DNA from: Fodinibacter sp963834965
GTDB lineage: Bacteria > Actinomycetota > Actinomycetes > Actinomycetales > Dermatophilaceae
Direction of reading: 5' to 3'
DNA: 64,000 nucleotides
Assembly (NCBI GenBank): GCA_963834965.1
Contig: CAWIEI010000023.1
Coordinates: 124,001-188,000 of the forward strand
The position numbers were made by a program, and so were the translations under genes. Below, piece after piece: positions 1 through 8,910 of this stretch. Every line of letters starts with the position of its first letter. The first letter of the stretch is position 1. A model generated the notes under the pieces. The model worked only from the letters and a program-made list of their open reading frames with translations, searched no databases and was not told the origin of the DNA.

Positions 1-24
1 GGCGGCATCGGCAGGCACAAGGGT

Positions 25-61
25 GAGGCGCCGGGACACGTATGAGTTGTCCCGGCGCCTC
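25..61. terminator. Strong hairpin at left edge, probable terminator
   Basis: A perfect inverted repeat has 14-bp arms (25-38 and 48-61) around a 9-base loop. There is no clear T-tract on either side. No gene is visible between it and the edge, so it may end a transcript coming from the right (thrS side) or belong to a gene outside the window. Confidence 0.5.
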
Positions 62-81
62 TGGTGACTCGGCGTGACGCT

Positions 82-222
82 CCTCGTCTCACGAGGCAGA
101 CTCCGCTCGCCCACCGCCCTCGTCACAGGGCGGCTCCGCGCGGTAAACCGCTCGGGCTGACGTTCGGCCTTTCCTCGATCCCTTCGCCACCGAGGTGGTG
201 AAGTAGGACTATTTCTAGTCCT
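82..222. other. Hairpin-rich gene-free stretch, possible structured RNA
   Basis: No convincing gene lies between 1 and 387. The stretch holds consecutive hairpins: 82-87 with 91-96; 114-120 with 127-133; 182-190 with 195-203 (9 bp with one G-T pair); and 205-211 with 216-222. On the minus strand the last one has a GAAA tetraloop. Together with the hairpin at 25-61 this suggests a structured RNA or the folded 3' region of the thrS transcript. The strand cannot be decided, and I match it to no known RNA family. Confidence 0.35.
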
Positions 223-278
223 GGATCCGGTGCGCCGCAAGTGGTTTCGGAGATGAAGTTGCCGCCGGTCTTGCGCGT

Positions 279-300
279 CGGCGTGTCGTCGGCGTGTCGT
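279..300. repeat. Two tandem 11-bp copies
   Basis: CGGCGTGTCGT occurs twice head to tail at 279-289 and 290-300, in the non-coding stretch downstream of thrS. Confidence 0.6.
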
Positions 301-340
301 GTGACGCACGGGACGACGGCTGGCGACGGCGCCTCGCGGC

Positions 341-357
341 GTCTCGGCCAGCGAGAC
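341..357 (-). terminator. Weak hairpin just downstream of thrS
   Basis: GTCTCG (341-346) and CGAGAC (352-357) form a 6-bp stem 31 bases past the thrS stop codon. There is no T-run, so termination is uncertain. Confidence 0.3.
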
Positions 358-387
358 AACGCGAGACAGCAGCGTCCGAGACGGCCG

Positions 388-2418
388 TCACACCTGGCGT
401 CGGTCGGTGATGGCGGCCGTGATCTCGGCGATGGCGTCGTCGACCGGCACGCCGTTCTTCTGGGTGCCGTCGCGGTAGCGGAACGAGACGGCACCGGCGG
501 AGCGGTCGTCCTCCCCCGCGATGAGCACGTAGGGCACCTTGGCCTTGCTCGCGTTGCGGATCTTCTTCGGGAACCGGTCGTCGCTGGCGTCCAGCTCGGT
601 GCGGATGCCGTGCGCCCGCATCCGCGCCAGCACGCCACCGAGGTACTCGTCGAACTCCTCCGCCACCGGGATGCCGAGGGCCTGCACCGGCGACAGCCAG
701 ACGGGGAAGGCCCCGGCGTAGTGCTCGACCAGCACCCCGAAGAACCGCTCGATCGAGCCGAACTTCGCCGAGTGGATCATGACCGGCTGCTGGCGCGTGC
801 CGTCGGACGCCTGGTACTCCAGACCGAAGCGGGCCGGCTGGTTGAAGTCGTACTGGATGGTCGACATCTGCCAGGTGCGGCCGATGGCGTCACGCGCCTG
901 CACCGAGATCTTCGGGCCGTAGTACGCGGCGCCACCGGGGTCCATCACCAGCTCGAGCCCCGACTCGGTGGCGACGTCACGCAGCACCTCGGTGGCGACC
1001 TCCCACTCGGCATCCGAGCCGATGAACTTGTCCTTCTTGTCGCCCTCGGTCTCGCGGGTGGACAGCTCGAGGTAGTAGTCGTCCATCCCGAAGTCGCTCA
1101 GCAGCGACAGCACGAAGTTGAGCAGGTGCTTGATCTCGCCCGGCGCCTGCTCGGCGGTGACGTAGCTGTGCGAGTCGTCCTGGGTCATGCCGCGCACGCG
1201 GGTCAGCCCGTGCACCACCCCGGACTTCTCGAACCGGTAGACCGAGCCGAACTCGAACAGGCGCAGCGGCAGCTCGCGGTACGAGCGCCCGCGCGAGCGG
1301 TAGATGAGGTTGTGCATCGGGCAGTTCATCGCCTTGAGGCGGTACTCGGTGCCCTCGAACTCCATCGGCGGGAACATGGTGTCGGCGTAGTAGGGCAGGT
1401 GCCCCGAGGTGTGGAACAGCCCGTCCTTGCTGATGTGGGGGGTGCCGACGTACTGGAAGCCCTCCTCGATGTGCCGGCGGCGGACGTAGTCCTCCATCTC
1501 GCGCTTGATGATGCCGCCCTTGGGGTGGAACACCGCCAGGCCCGAGCCCAGCTCGTCGGGGAAGCTGAACAGGTCGAGCTCGGCGCCGAGCTTGCGGTGG
1601 TCGCGCTTCTCGGCCTCGGCCAGCCGGTCGAGGTAGGCCCTCATCTCGTCCTTGGTCGGCCAGGCCGTGCCGTAGACGCGCTGCAGCTGCGGGTTCTTCT
1701 CCGAGCCGCGCCAGTAGGCGGCAGCGCTGCGCATCAGCTTGAAGGCGTTGCCGAGCACCTTGGTCGACGGCACGTGCGGGCCGCGGCACAGGTCGCCCCA
1801 GGCCCGGCTGCCGTCGCGGCGCAGGTTGTCGTAGATGGTCAGCTGCGCGCCGCCCACCTCCCCAGCGGCCCCCTCGACCTCGTCGATGTCGCCGCCGTGG
1901 GCCCGGACACTCGCCCCTTCGGCCGCGTTCTCGGATGCACCGCCCTTGAGCCCGATCAGCTCGCACTTGTACGGCTCGTCGGCCAGCTCGGCCAGCGCGT
2001 CGTCATCCGAGATCTCGCGGCGGGCGAAGGTCTGCCCCTCGTTGACGATGCGCTGCATGACCTTCTCGAGCGCCCGCAGGTCCTCGGGGGTGAACGGGGT
2101 CTCGACGTCGAAGTCGTAGTAGAAGCCGTCGCGGATCGGCGGCCCGATGCCCAGCTTGGCATCGGGGTGCACCTCCTGCACGGCCTGCGCCAGCACGTGC
2201 GCAGCCGAGTGCCGCAGCACGTCGAGGCCGTCCTGCTCGGCCCCGGTGACCGGCTCGACGACGTCGCCGTCGGCGAGCACGTGTGCGAGGTCGCGCAGCT
2301 CGCCGTTGACCCGGGCGACCAGCACGGAGCGGTCGCCGTCGAAGAGCGCACCGGCGGTGGTCTGCTCCGGCACCGATCGCTCGCTCTGCGCGACGTGGAC
2401 GGTGATCTGGGCAGACAT
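388..2418 (-). CDS. thrS: Threonyl-tRNA synthetase
   Basis: This class II aminoacyl-tRNA synthetase charges tRNA-Thr with threonine in the cytoplasm. The 676-residue product shows the normal bacterial order: an N-terminal TGS domain (about 1-63), an editing domain opening with HSAAH at 70-74, the catalytic core with motif 2 (FEFGSVYRFE near 385) and motif 3 (FGSIERFFG), then the anticodon-binding domain. I placed the start at the ATG giving MSAQITVHVAQ because AGGAG lies about 10 bases upstream. An in-frame extension of 19 residues has no ribosome site and does not resemble the family. Length is normal for ThrS. Confidence 0.97.
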   Translation of the reverse strand: MSAQITVHVAQSERSVPEQTTAGALFDGDRSVLVARVNGELRDLAHVLADGDVVEPVTGAEQDGLDVLRHSAAHVLAQAVQEVHPDAKLGIGPPIRDGFYYDFDVETPFTPEDLRALEKVMQRIVNEGQTFARREISDDDALAELADEPYKCELIGLKGGASENAAEGASVRAHGGDIDEVEGAAGEVGGAQLTIYDNLRRDGSRAWGDLCRGPHVPSTKVLGNAFKLMRSAAAYWRGSEKNPQLQRVYGTAWPTKDEMRAYLDRLAEAEKRDHRKLGAELDLFSFPDELGSGLAVFHPKGGIIKREMEDYVRRRHIEEGFQYVGTPHISKDGLFHTSGHLPYYADTMFPPMEFEGTEYRLKAMNCPMHNLIYRSRGRSYRELPLRLFEFGSVYRFEKSGVVHGLTRVRGMTQDDSHSYVTAEQAPGEIKHLLNFVLSLLSDFGMDDYYLELSTRETEGDKKDKFIGSDAEWEVATEVLRDVATESGLELVMDPGGAAYYGPKISVQARDAIGRTWQMSTIQYDFNQPARFGLEYQASDGTRQQPVMIHSAKFGSIERFFGVLVEHYAGAFPVWLSPVQALGIPVAEEFDEYLGGVLARMRAHGIRTELDASDDRFPKKIRNASKAKVPYVLIAGEDDRSAGAVSFRYRDGTQKNGVPVDDAIAEITAAITDRRQV

Positions 2419-2509
2419 GACGTGGACTCCTGATGGTTTCGGGTGTGCCGGGCCGCGAGGGTGACCCTCCGCCAAGGGTATCGAGGGGGTACCAGCCGCT
2501 GCGATGCGG

Positions 2510-3511
2510 TTATCCGGCCGTGGGTGTCCGCTCGAACCGCCCGGTGTCGAGCCACCTGCGCAGGCGCTGCGCGGTGACGTCGAGGTAGGCGGTCGCCTCC
2601 GCTCGAAGGGATGCCGTGCTGCTCATCAGCAGGCTGTTCGCCAGCAGCAGCTGGCGGGCGGCGACCAGCGCCTCGAACTGCTCGTCGGACACCTCGGGTA
2701 GGGCGCGCACCTCGGCATAGCCCGCCCGCAGCGCCCGCTCGATGGCCGGGTCCTCGTCGCGCAGGTAGAACGTCGAGATGGCCAGGTCGAGCGCCGGCAC
2801 CCCGAAGCCGGCGTCGTCGAGGTCGAAGACCCCCAGCCGGCCCACATTCCACTTGAGGTTGCCGCCGTGCAGGTCGGCGTGCAGCACGATCGGGCGCTGC
2901 CCGGCATACACCTCACCGAACCGCCGCCGGCAGAGCGCGAGCGACTCCGCCACCACCTCGGCCTGGCCCTGGGTCATCGGCACCGCGCCCTCGAGCAGGT
3001 TCCGGTCGTGGCAGAGCGGCTCGTCGAACACCGTCAGGTGCGCGCTCCGCGGCAGGGAGAAGCCCTCCGCGTGGTCGTGGAGCACCGCCATGGTGCGCCC
3101 CAGCGCCCGCGCCTGCTCCTCGTCGCACTGCCCGACGTCGTCGCCGTCGAGCCACGACGCCACGGTCGTGTTCAGCGGCCCGCCCCACGGCGGGCAGTCG
3201 ACCGGGACGTACCAGTCACCTTCCGGCGTGGTGAGCGGGTCGGGCACCAGCACGTCGGTCTCCGCCGCCAGGGCGTGCAGCCACGCCTGCTGGGCGGCGA
3301 TGTGCGCCGGGGTGCTCTGCGAGTTGGTGTTGACCCGCAGCGCCAGTCGGCGCGCGTCGTCGGTCTCGAGCGCGAAGGTCGTGTTGAACGCGTGCAGCAC
3401 CAGGGTGAGGTCTCGCACGCCCAGCCCGAAGCCCGCCGCGGCGACCAGCGCGACGCGGCGCAGCACCTCCACCTGGCCGTCCTCGTCGAGGTCGGTGTAG
3501 CCCGGCTCCAT
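2510..3511 (-). CDS. Phosphotransferase of the aminoglycoside/choline-kinase fold
   Basis: The 333-residue protein has a kinase-like fold. HADLHGGN near residue 209 is the Brenner-type catalytic loop, with the general-base Asp and the metal-binding Asn. The FDLDDAG segment near 221 supplies the metal-binding aspartates. Such proteins phosphorylate small hydroxylated molecules (choline, homoserine, sugars or aminoglycosides), and nothing here fixes the substrate. It is divergent from the S9 peptidase gene with only 18 bp between start codons. A resistance role should not be assumed. Confidence 0.8.
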   Translation of the reverse strand: MEPGYTDLDEDGQVEVLRRVALVAAAGFGLGVRDLTLVLHAFNTTFALETDDARRLALRVNTNSQSTPAHIAAQQAWLHALAAETDVLVPDPLTTPEGDWYVPVDCPPWGGPLNTTVASWLDGDDVGQCDEEQARALGRTMAVLHDHAEGFSLPRSAHLTVFDEPLCHDRNLLEGAVPMTQGQAEVVAESLALCRRRFGEVYAGQRPIVLHADLHGGNLKWNVGRLGVFDLDDAGFGVPALDLAISTFYLRDEDPAIERALRAGYAEVRALPEVSDEQFEALVAARQLLLANSLLMSSTASLRAEATAYLDVTAQRLRRWLDTGRFERTPTAG

Positions 3512-3529
3512 CGGTCATACGGTAGGGCG

Positions 3530-5407
3530 ATGCGCCTCCCCTACGGCACCTGGCCGTCACCGATCAGCCCGGAGTCAGTGGCCACCGGCCAGCAGACCAT
3601 CGACGAGGTCCGGGTCGACGGCCGGGACACGTACTGGCTCGCCGGCCGGGCGGCCGAAGGAGGCCGCACCGCGCTGGTCCGCCACGACGGCGTCGGGGAG
3701 CACGAGGTGCTGGCCGCCCCCTGGGACGTGCGCAGCCGCGTGCACGAGTACGGCGGCGGTGCGTATGCCGTGCTCGCCGGCACCGTCGTGTTCTCGCACG
3801 CCGGTGACGACCGCGTGCACCGGTTGGATGCCGGGGCACAGGACCCGCAGCCGATCACCCCGCCCGGCCCCTGGCGGTTCGGCGGCCTCGTGCTGCACGG
3901 CGACCACGTGTTCGCGGTGCGCGAGGACCACTCCCGCGAGCCGGAACCGGCCAACGAGCTGGTGCGGCTCGACCTGCACGGCGACAACACCGCAGGGGGC
4001 GTGGTGCTGGCCACCGGCACCGACTTCGTCTCGCGCCCGGCGGTCGCCCACGACGGCCGGTCCGTCAGCTGGGTCGCCTGGCGCCACCCGAACATGCCCT
4101 GGGACTCCACCGAGCTGCTCCGCGCCGAGCTGGGCGAGCAGGGCGCCGGCCGTGCCGTCGTCGTGGCCGGCGGCGACGGGGTGTCCGTGGTGCAGCCGAC
4201 CTTCGGTCCGGACGGCGCGCTGTGGTTCATGTCCGACGCGTCGGGGTGGTGGACCGTGCACCGCGACTCCGGCACCGGCCCCGTGGCGCTGCACGAGGCC
4301 CGCGCCGACTACGCCGCACCCCAGTGGGCGCTGGGCATGGTCGACCTCGCAGTGCTCGACGCCGACCGGGCCCTGGTGCGCTGGTGGGAGGGCGCCGGAG
4401 CAGCGCTGGGGGTGCTCGACGCCCGCACCGGTCGCGTCGAACCACTGCCCGTCGAGGGCGTCGCCTTCGACCAGCTGCAGGCCGTCGACGGCGAGCTGGC
4501 CCTGCGCCGCGGCCTGGCCGACCGGCTGCCCGAGGTCGTTCGCGGCCCGGTCGGAGCGCCGCCGCGGGTGCTCGCCACGGCCGGCCCGCTCGACCTCGAC
4601 CCGGCCGACGTGTCGCCCGCGCAGGCCTGGTCGTGGACCGACACCGAAGGGCTCGCGGTGCACGGGTTGCTGCACCGCCCACGGGCCTCGGGGGCGGAAG
4701 GGCCCGAGGGCGAGCTGCCGCCCCTGGTCGTCATGGTGCACGGCGGCCCGACCAGCCGCGCGCAGGCGTCCTTCGCGCTGTCGACGCAGTTCTGGACGAC
4801 CCGCGGTTTCATGGTGCTGAACGTCGACTACTCCGGCAGCAGCGGCTACGGGCGCGCCTACCGCGAGCGGCTGCTCGGCCGATGGGGGCTGCTCGACATC
4901 GACGACTGCGTGACCGGTGCGACCTCGCTGGCGGTGGCCGGTGAGGTCGACCCGACCCGGCTCGCCATCCGCGGTGGCAGCGCCGGCGGGTACGCCGTGC
5001 TGCGCGCGATGACGACCAGCCGCACCTTCGCGGCCGGCACCAGCCTGTTCGGCGTCGCCGACCTCGCGGCCATGACCACCGACACGCACAAGTTCGAGTC
5101 GCGCTACCTCGACCGGCTGGTCGCGCCGTGGCCCGAGGGCGAGGCGGTCTACCGCGAGCGCTCGCCGATCCACCACGTCGACGACCTGCACGGCGAGCTG
5201 CTGCTGCTCCAGGGCGCCGACGACATGGTCGTGCCGCTCTCGCAGGCCCACGACCTGGCCGAGGCGATGCGGGCTGCCGGCCGGGAGGTGGAGCTCACGG
5301 TCTACCCCGGCGAGGGGCACGGCTTCCGCCGGGCCGAGTCGATCGTCGACGCGTTGACCCGCGAGGTCGCCTTCTACCGGCGGGTGCTGCGGCTCGGCGA
5401 CGGCTGA
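3530..5407 (+). CDS. S9-family serine peptidase (prolyl-oligopeptidase type)
   Basis: The 625-residue, apparently cytoplasmic peptidase has a variable N-terminal beta-propeller-like half (about 1-360) and a C-terminal alpha/beta-hydrolase domain. The triad can be read: the serine in GGSAGG near 482, the aspartate in GADDMVVP near 564 and the histidine in GEGHGF near 596. The family cleaves short peptides, often after proline or acylated residues. I chose the ATG at 3530; the upstream reading frame is antisense to the phosphotransferase. With 18 bp to the divergent start the transcript is probably leaderless. Its end overlaps the convergent LysR gene by 34 bp. Confidence 0.9.
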   Translation: MRLPYGTWPSPISPESVATGQQTIDEVRVDGRDTYWLAGRAAEGGRTALVRHDGVGEHEVLAAPWDVRSRVHEYGGGAYAVLAGTVVFSHAGDDRVHRLDAGAQDPQPITPPGPWRFGGLVLHGDHVFAVREDHSREPEPANELVRLDLHGDNTAGGVVLATGTDFVSRPAVAHDGRSVSWVAWRHPNMPWDSTELLRAELGEQGAGRAVVVAGGDGVSVVQPTFGPDGALWFMSDASGWWTVHRDSGTGPVALHEARADYAAPQWALGMVDLAVLDADRALVRWWEGAGAALGVLDARTGRVEPLPVEGVAFDQLQAVDGELALRRGLADRLPEVVRGPVGAPPRVLATAGPLDLDPADVSPAQAWSWTDTEGLAVHGLLHRPRASGAEGPEGELPPLVVMVHGGPTSRAQASFALSTQFWTTRGFMVLNVDYSGSSGYGRAYRERLLGRWGLLDIDDCVTGATSLAVAGEVDPTRLAIRGGSAGGYAVLRAMTTSRTFAAGTSLFGVADLAAMTTDTHKFESRYLDRLVAPWPEGEAVYRERSPIHHVDDLHGELLLLQGADDMVVPLSQAHDLAEAMRAAGREVELTVYPGEGHGFRRAESIVDALTREVAFYRRVLRLGDG

Positions 5408-6312
5408 CGCTCGCCCGCTTTCGCGACCGCGGCCAGCGCGGCTCGCACGGCCGTCACCGCCGGGGAGTCGGACATCGAGGCCCGCCAGTGCGCGTCGACC
5501 CGCCGCTGCGGCTCGGGGTCGCGCACCGTGACGGCGACGACGGCATCCGGCAGCGCGCCGCGGCCCAGCCGTGGCACGAGGGCGACCGCGAGCGCGTGGG
5601 CGACGAGCTCGACCTGGGAGGCGAACTCGATGCAGCGGAAGGCCACCCTCGGCGTTCGCGGCGTGTCGCGGAACATGTGGGCGAACCACTCGTGGCAGAT
5701 GGTGCCCTCCGGGGTCGACACCCACGTGTGGTCGAGCAGGTCACGGGGCACCACGTGGTCGCGGGCCGCCAGTGGGTCGTCGCGGTGCACGAGGAGGTCC
5801 GCGACGTCGGTGAGCACCGTCTCTCCGCGCAGTGACGGTGGCACGTGGAAACGCATGCCCTCCCAGCGGTGCACGATCGCGACGTCGGTGCGCCCGGCCG
5901 CCACCTCGGCCACGGCATCCCACGGCTCGGCCTCGTGCACGATGACGTCGAGGTCGGGCGCGCTGCGCCGCAGCTCGTGCAGCAGCGGCGGCACGACGCC
6001 GCGCACCGCGGTGGAGAAGGCCGCGAGGCGCAGCAGCCCGGACGGCCGACCGGCGTCGCCCTGCACGCGTGAGCGCAGCAGCTCCACCTGCTCGCCGAGC
6101 GCCCGACCCTCGTCGACGAGCCGGCGGCCCGCCGCCGTGAGCACCACCCCCCGGCCGGCCCGCTCGAGCAGGCTCGCGCCGACCTGGCGCTCGAGCCGCT
6201 TGACCTGCTGGGACACCGCCGAGGGCGTGTAGCCCAGCTCGACCGCAGCACCACCGACGCTTCCGGTGCGCTCGACGGCGACCAGGGACTCGACGGCGGC
6301 GAGGTCGATCAT
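5374..6312 (-). CDS. LysR-family transcriptional regulator
   Basis: The 312-residue protein has a typical N-terminal winged helix (residues 1-60, with GYTPSAVSQQVKRLERQVGA as recognition region) followed by a LysR effector-binding domain. It is divergent from an EamA-type exporter, the classic arrangement in which a LysR protein controls the neighbouring transporter. A palindrome in the intergenic DNA (6330-6347) is a candidate binding site. The start MIDLAAVES is supported by family alignment. The effector cannot be named. The 3' end overlaps the S9 peptidase gene by 34 bp in convergent orientation. Confidence 0.9.
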   Translation of the reverse strand: MIDLAAVESLVAVERTGSVGGAAVELGYTPSAVSQQVKRLERQVGASLLERAGRGVVLTAAGRRLVDEGRALGEQVELLRSRVQGDAGRPSGLLRLAAFSTAVRGVVPPLLHELRRSAPDLDVIVHEAEPWDAVAEVAAGRTDVAIVHRWEGMRFHVPPSLRGETVLTDVADLLVHRDDPLAARDHVVPRDLLDHTWVSTPEGTICHEWFAHMFRDTPRTPRVAFRCIEFASQVELVAHALAVALVPRLGRGALPDAVVAVTVRDPEPQRRVDAHWRASMSDSPAVTAVRAALAAVAKAGERQPSPSRSTRR

Positions 6313-6329
6313 GCAGTGATCGTACCGAG

Positions 6330-6347
6330 AACGGTCCACGAACCGTT
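6330..6347. promoter_or_regulatory. Candidate LysR operator
   Basis: AACGGT and ACCGTT form a perfect inverted repeat around a 6-base spacer in the intergenic DNA between the LysR gene and the exporter. Position and symmetry fit a binding site for the neighbouring regulator; binding itself is inferred. Confidence 0.45.
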
Positions 6348-6384
6348 GCTGGTGCTTCACGGTGGCGGCGACGACGATCGACAG

Positions 6385-7371
6385 GTGCCACCTCGCCACA
6401 TCGCCCTCGCCGTGTTCGTCGCCGCCATCTGGGGTGCCAACTTCGTCGTCATCGACCTCGGGCTCGGCGACCTCCCACCGACCCTGTTCGTGGCGCTGCG
6501 CTTCGTCGTGGTGCTCGTGCCCGCCATCGCCCTGGTCCCCCGGCCCCGGGTGCCCTGGCGCGACCTCGTCGCCGTCGGGGTGTTCATGAGCCTGGGCCAG
6601 TTCGCGCTGCTCTACACGGCGCTGTCGCTCGGGATGCCGGCCGGCCTCGCCTCGCTGGTGCTGCAGGCCCAGGTGGTGCTCACCGTGCTGTTCGCGGCGG
6701 TGGGCCTGCGCGAGCGGCCCCGCCGGGCGCAGGTCGTCGGCATCGCCGTCGGCGCGGTGGGGCTCGCCGTCGTGGCGGCCGGCCGGGCCGCGACCACTCC
6801 CCTGGTCGGGCTGGTGCTCGTCGTCGCCGCCGCCACGTCGTGGGCGGTCGGCAACGTCGCGGCCCGGCGCGCCCCGCGGCGGGCGCAGGCGCTGGATGCC
6901 GTGCCGGCCGGCCCCCGGCCGGGCGGCTTCGGCGCCGGCTTGTCGATGACCGTCTGGTCGGCACTGGTGGTGCCGCTCCCCCTCTTCGGTCTGGCCGTGG
7001 CCCTCGACGGGCCCGACGAGGTGGCGCACGCCCTGACCCACCTCACCGTTCCCGCCGTGCTCTCGACCCTGTACACCGCGTGGCTCGCCTCGCTGGTCGG
7101 CTACGGCATCTGGAACACCCTGCTGGCGCGACACCGCGCTGCCGCCGTGGTGCCCTACACGATGCTGGTGCCGGTGGTGGGGCTGAGCACCGCGTGGCTC
7201 GTGCAGGGCGAGGCTCCGAACGCGTGGGAGGCCACCGGCGGTGCGCTGCTGCTGCTCGGGGTGGCGGTCACGACGGGCGTGCTCGACCCCCGACGTCGGC
7301 GCCCTCGGTACCGCGGGGCGGTGCCGGCGCACCCTCCGGTGGCCGGCCGAGCGACGTCACGCGCCCGATGA
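6385..7371 (+). CDS. EamA/DMT-family transporter
   Basis: The 328-residue inner-membrane protein has about ten hydrophobic helices arranged as two EamA repeats (helix 1 IALAVFVAAIWGANFVVI; second half from about residue 170). Members usually export amino acids or other metabolites. The GTG at 6385 is preferred because an upstream GTG at 6316 would put the palindrome 6330-6347 inside the gene and add a hydrophilic tail unlike the family; no strong ribosome site marks either. The C-terminal 25 residues are Arg/Pro-rich and cytoplasmic. Confidence 0.82.
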   Translation: MPPRHIALAVFVAAIWGANFVVIDLGLGDLPPTLFVALRFVVVLVPAIALVPRPRVPWRDLVAVGVFMSLGQFALLYTALSLGMPAGLASLVLQAQVVLTVLFAAVGLRERPRRAQVVGIAVGAVGLAVVAAGRAATTPLVGLVLVVAAATSWAVGNVAARRAPRRAQALDAVPAGPRPGGFGAGLSMTVWSALVVPLPLFGLAVALDGPDEVAHALTHLTVPAVLSTLYTAWLASLVGYGIWNTLLARHRAAAVVPYTMLVPVVGLSTAWLVQGEAPNAWEATGGALLLLGVAVTTGVLDPRRRRPRYRGAVPAHPPVAGRATSRAR

Positions 7372-7451
7372 TCCGGGGCAGCTGCCGGCCCCCGGGGGGC
7401 CGAGGCGGACCACCGCCGACCCTCGCTGCGGGCACGCCCCATAATGGGCGC

Positions 7452-7946
7452 GTGACCGAGATGCTCGAGCTGTGTGCGGGCCTGCCGCTGGAGCAGGTGG
7501 CCGCGGGTGAGGTGCTCATCACCGAGGGCGCCCCGCCCTCGGTGATGCTGGTGCTGGTGTCGGGCACGGTGACCGTCGAGCGCGACGGCACGCCCTTCGC
7601 GCGGATCGCCCACGGCGGGGCGGTGTTCGGCGAGATGTCGTGGATCCTCGACAAGCCGGCCACGGCCACCGCGCGCGCGACCACCGACGTCGTCGTGCAC
7701 GTCATCGACGACCCGGAGACCTTCTTCAACCAGCGTCCCGGTGCCGCCCTCGGCGTGCTGCAGATGACCGCGGCCCGGCTCGACGGGCTCACCCAGTACC
7801 TCGTCGACGTCAAGCGGCAGTTCGCCGGCAACGACGACCACATGGCGATGATCGACCGCATCCTCGACACGCTGGTGCACCACCAGGCGCCGCGGCCCCG
7901 CACCGGCTCGGCGCGCGACCCCGAGGAGCAGCACGAGGGCCACTGA
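7452..7946 (+). CDS. Cyclic-nucleotide-binding-domain protein without DNA-binding domain
   Basis: This 164-residue protein is a single Crp/Fnr-type beta-roll (IAHGGAVFGEMSWILDKPATATARATTDV matches the FGE...R.A phosphate-cassette region, but PATATARA replaces the usual R[ST]A core). A helix follows at the C terminus. There is no helix-turn-helix, so it is probably a stand-alone sensor rather than a transcription factor. The GTG start at 7452 is preceded by CATAAT/TAATGG around 7440-7446, typical of a leaderless gene. It lies 1.9 kb before a large cyclase gene, but no functional link is shown. Confidence 0.75.
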   Translation: MTEMLELCAGLPLEQVAAGEVLITEGAPPSVMLVLVSGTVTVERDGTPFARIAHGGAVFGEMSWILDKPATATARATTDVVVHVIDDPETFFNQRPGAALGVLQMTAARLDGLTQYLVDVKRQFAGNDDHMAMIDRILDTLVHHQAPRPRTGSARDPEEQHEGH

Positions 7947-7977
7947 GCCCGGCGTTCGGAGGCGGCCCTGTCCGTCG

Positions 7978-8019
7978 GGTGATGCACGGTGCGCGATGGA
8001 GCGCGCCTGCTGCATCACC
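7978..8019. terminator. Hairpin between convergent genes
   Basis: GGTGATGCA (7978-7986) and TGCATCACC (8011-8019) are perfect inverted arms with a further GC-rich inner stem. It lies in the 234-bp space between two convergent genes (7946 and 8181), as expected for a shared terminator. I see nothing else coding there. Confidence 0.55.
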
Positions 8020-8180
8020 GCGAGTCGAGCGGCGCGAGCTTCCCAAGGATGGCTGGTGGCTCATCTGGAGCCCGCCGGTGCACTTATCGGTCCATCGGAG
8101 CAGGTCGAGGGGTCGAGACATGCCCGGGATCGTCGAATCTGGTGGGCAGTTCATGACCGGTCGACTGGCGAGCTCGGTCG

Positions 8181-8900
8181 TCAGCCGAGGTCGATGGTCT
8201 CGCTGTCGAAGACGCCGAACCAGTGCGCCGTGCCGGCGTCGGTGTCGAAGGTGATGTGCGGCGGCACGTGCCCGATCTGCTTGCCCGCGTTGAACACCTG
8301 GGTGTGCCCGAGCCGGGCGTGCCACGAGCCACCCTTGGCCCAGGGGGCCTGGTGGATGTGGCCGCAGATGACGACGTCGGGCTGGTACTGCTCGATCCAG
8401 GCGGCCAGGTCGTCGTCGGGGAACTCGCGCCGGCCGTCGCGGCACAGCACCGTGCCGGCCGGGGGCGAGTGGTACACCCACACCCACCGGTCGGGGCGGT
8501 CGACCGCGGCGGCGGCCAGCTGCGCGTCGACCTCATCGCGGGTCACCGAGCCGTCCCACCAGGGGCAGACGGTGAACCGGATGCCGTCGACGTCGACCGA
8601 GGCGCCGTCGACGACCACGCGCTCGTCGGCGACGCGCTGCAGCCAGCCGGCCACCTGCTCGCCGTTGACGCCGGGGCCGTCGAGATCGTGGTTGCCCGAC
8701 GAGGCCAGCACCAGCGACTGCTCGGCCAGCCGGGCCAGGTAGGTGCTCAGCACGACGGCCTGCACCTCGTGCGGCACCGGGCTCACGACGTCGGCGAGGT
8801 CTCCGGCCAGGACGACCACGTCGGCATCCGCCGCTGCCTTCACGAGCCAGTCGTAGTGCGGAAGGCGGTAGTGCAGATCCGACACCGAGAGGATCCGCAC
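8181..8900 (-). CDS. Calcineurin-like metallophosphoesterase
   Basis: The 239-residue protein carries the metal-binding blocks in order: SDLH near residue 6, GDLAD, GNHDLDG and GHIHQAPW. Such enzymes hydrolyse phosphomono- or diesters with a binuclear metal centre; the substrate is unknown. The start is the GTG giving VRILSVSDLHYR, because the family begins directly with this strand. It lies only 10 bp after the stop of the upstream metallo-beta-lactamase-fold gene and is probably co-transcribed. A TAGAGT hexamer 7 bases before the GTG overlaps that stop codon and could also give a leaderless internal transcript. Confidence 0.88.
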   Translation of the reverse strand: MRILSVSDLHYRLPHYDWLVKAAADADVVVLAGDLADVVSPVPHEVQAVVLSTYLARLAEQSLVLASSGNHDLDGPGVNGEQVAGWLQRVADERVVVDGASVDVDGIRFTVCPWWDGSVTRDEVDAQLAAAAVDRPDRWVWVYHSPPAGTVLCRDGRREFPDDDLAAWIEQYQPDVVICGHIHQAPWAKGGSWHARLGHTQVFNAGKQIGHVPPHITFDTDAGTAHWFGVFDSETIDLG

Positions 8901-8910
8901 GGGTGGCACT

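Noticed and set aside
150..222. Resemblance to RNase P RNA (GAGGAAAG) and to a tracrRNA-like stem (TAGAAATA)
   Set aside because: The rest of the conserved cores is missing, the segment is too short for RNase P RNA, and no cas genes occur.
241..2433. A 730-codon plus-strand open frame opposite thrS
   Set aside because: High GC at third positions removes stops on the opposite strand. thrS has full family motifs, and the antisense product is Ala/Arg/Val-rich without any recognisable domain.
2510..3511. Aminoglycoside resistance gene
   Set aside because: Only the general kinase fold is visible; many such proteins act on ordinary metabolites.
3575..5725. 716-codon minus-strand frame opposite the S9 peptidase
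   Set aside because: It is a GC-driven shadow; the peptidase triad and family length support the plus strand.
6316..6384. GTG at 6316 as the exporter start
   Set aside because: It would place the intergenic palindrome in the gene and add a hydrophilic extension before the first helix.
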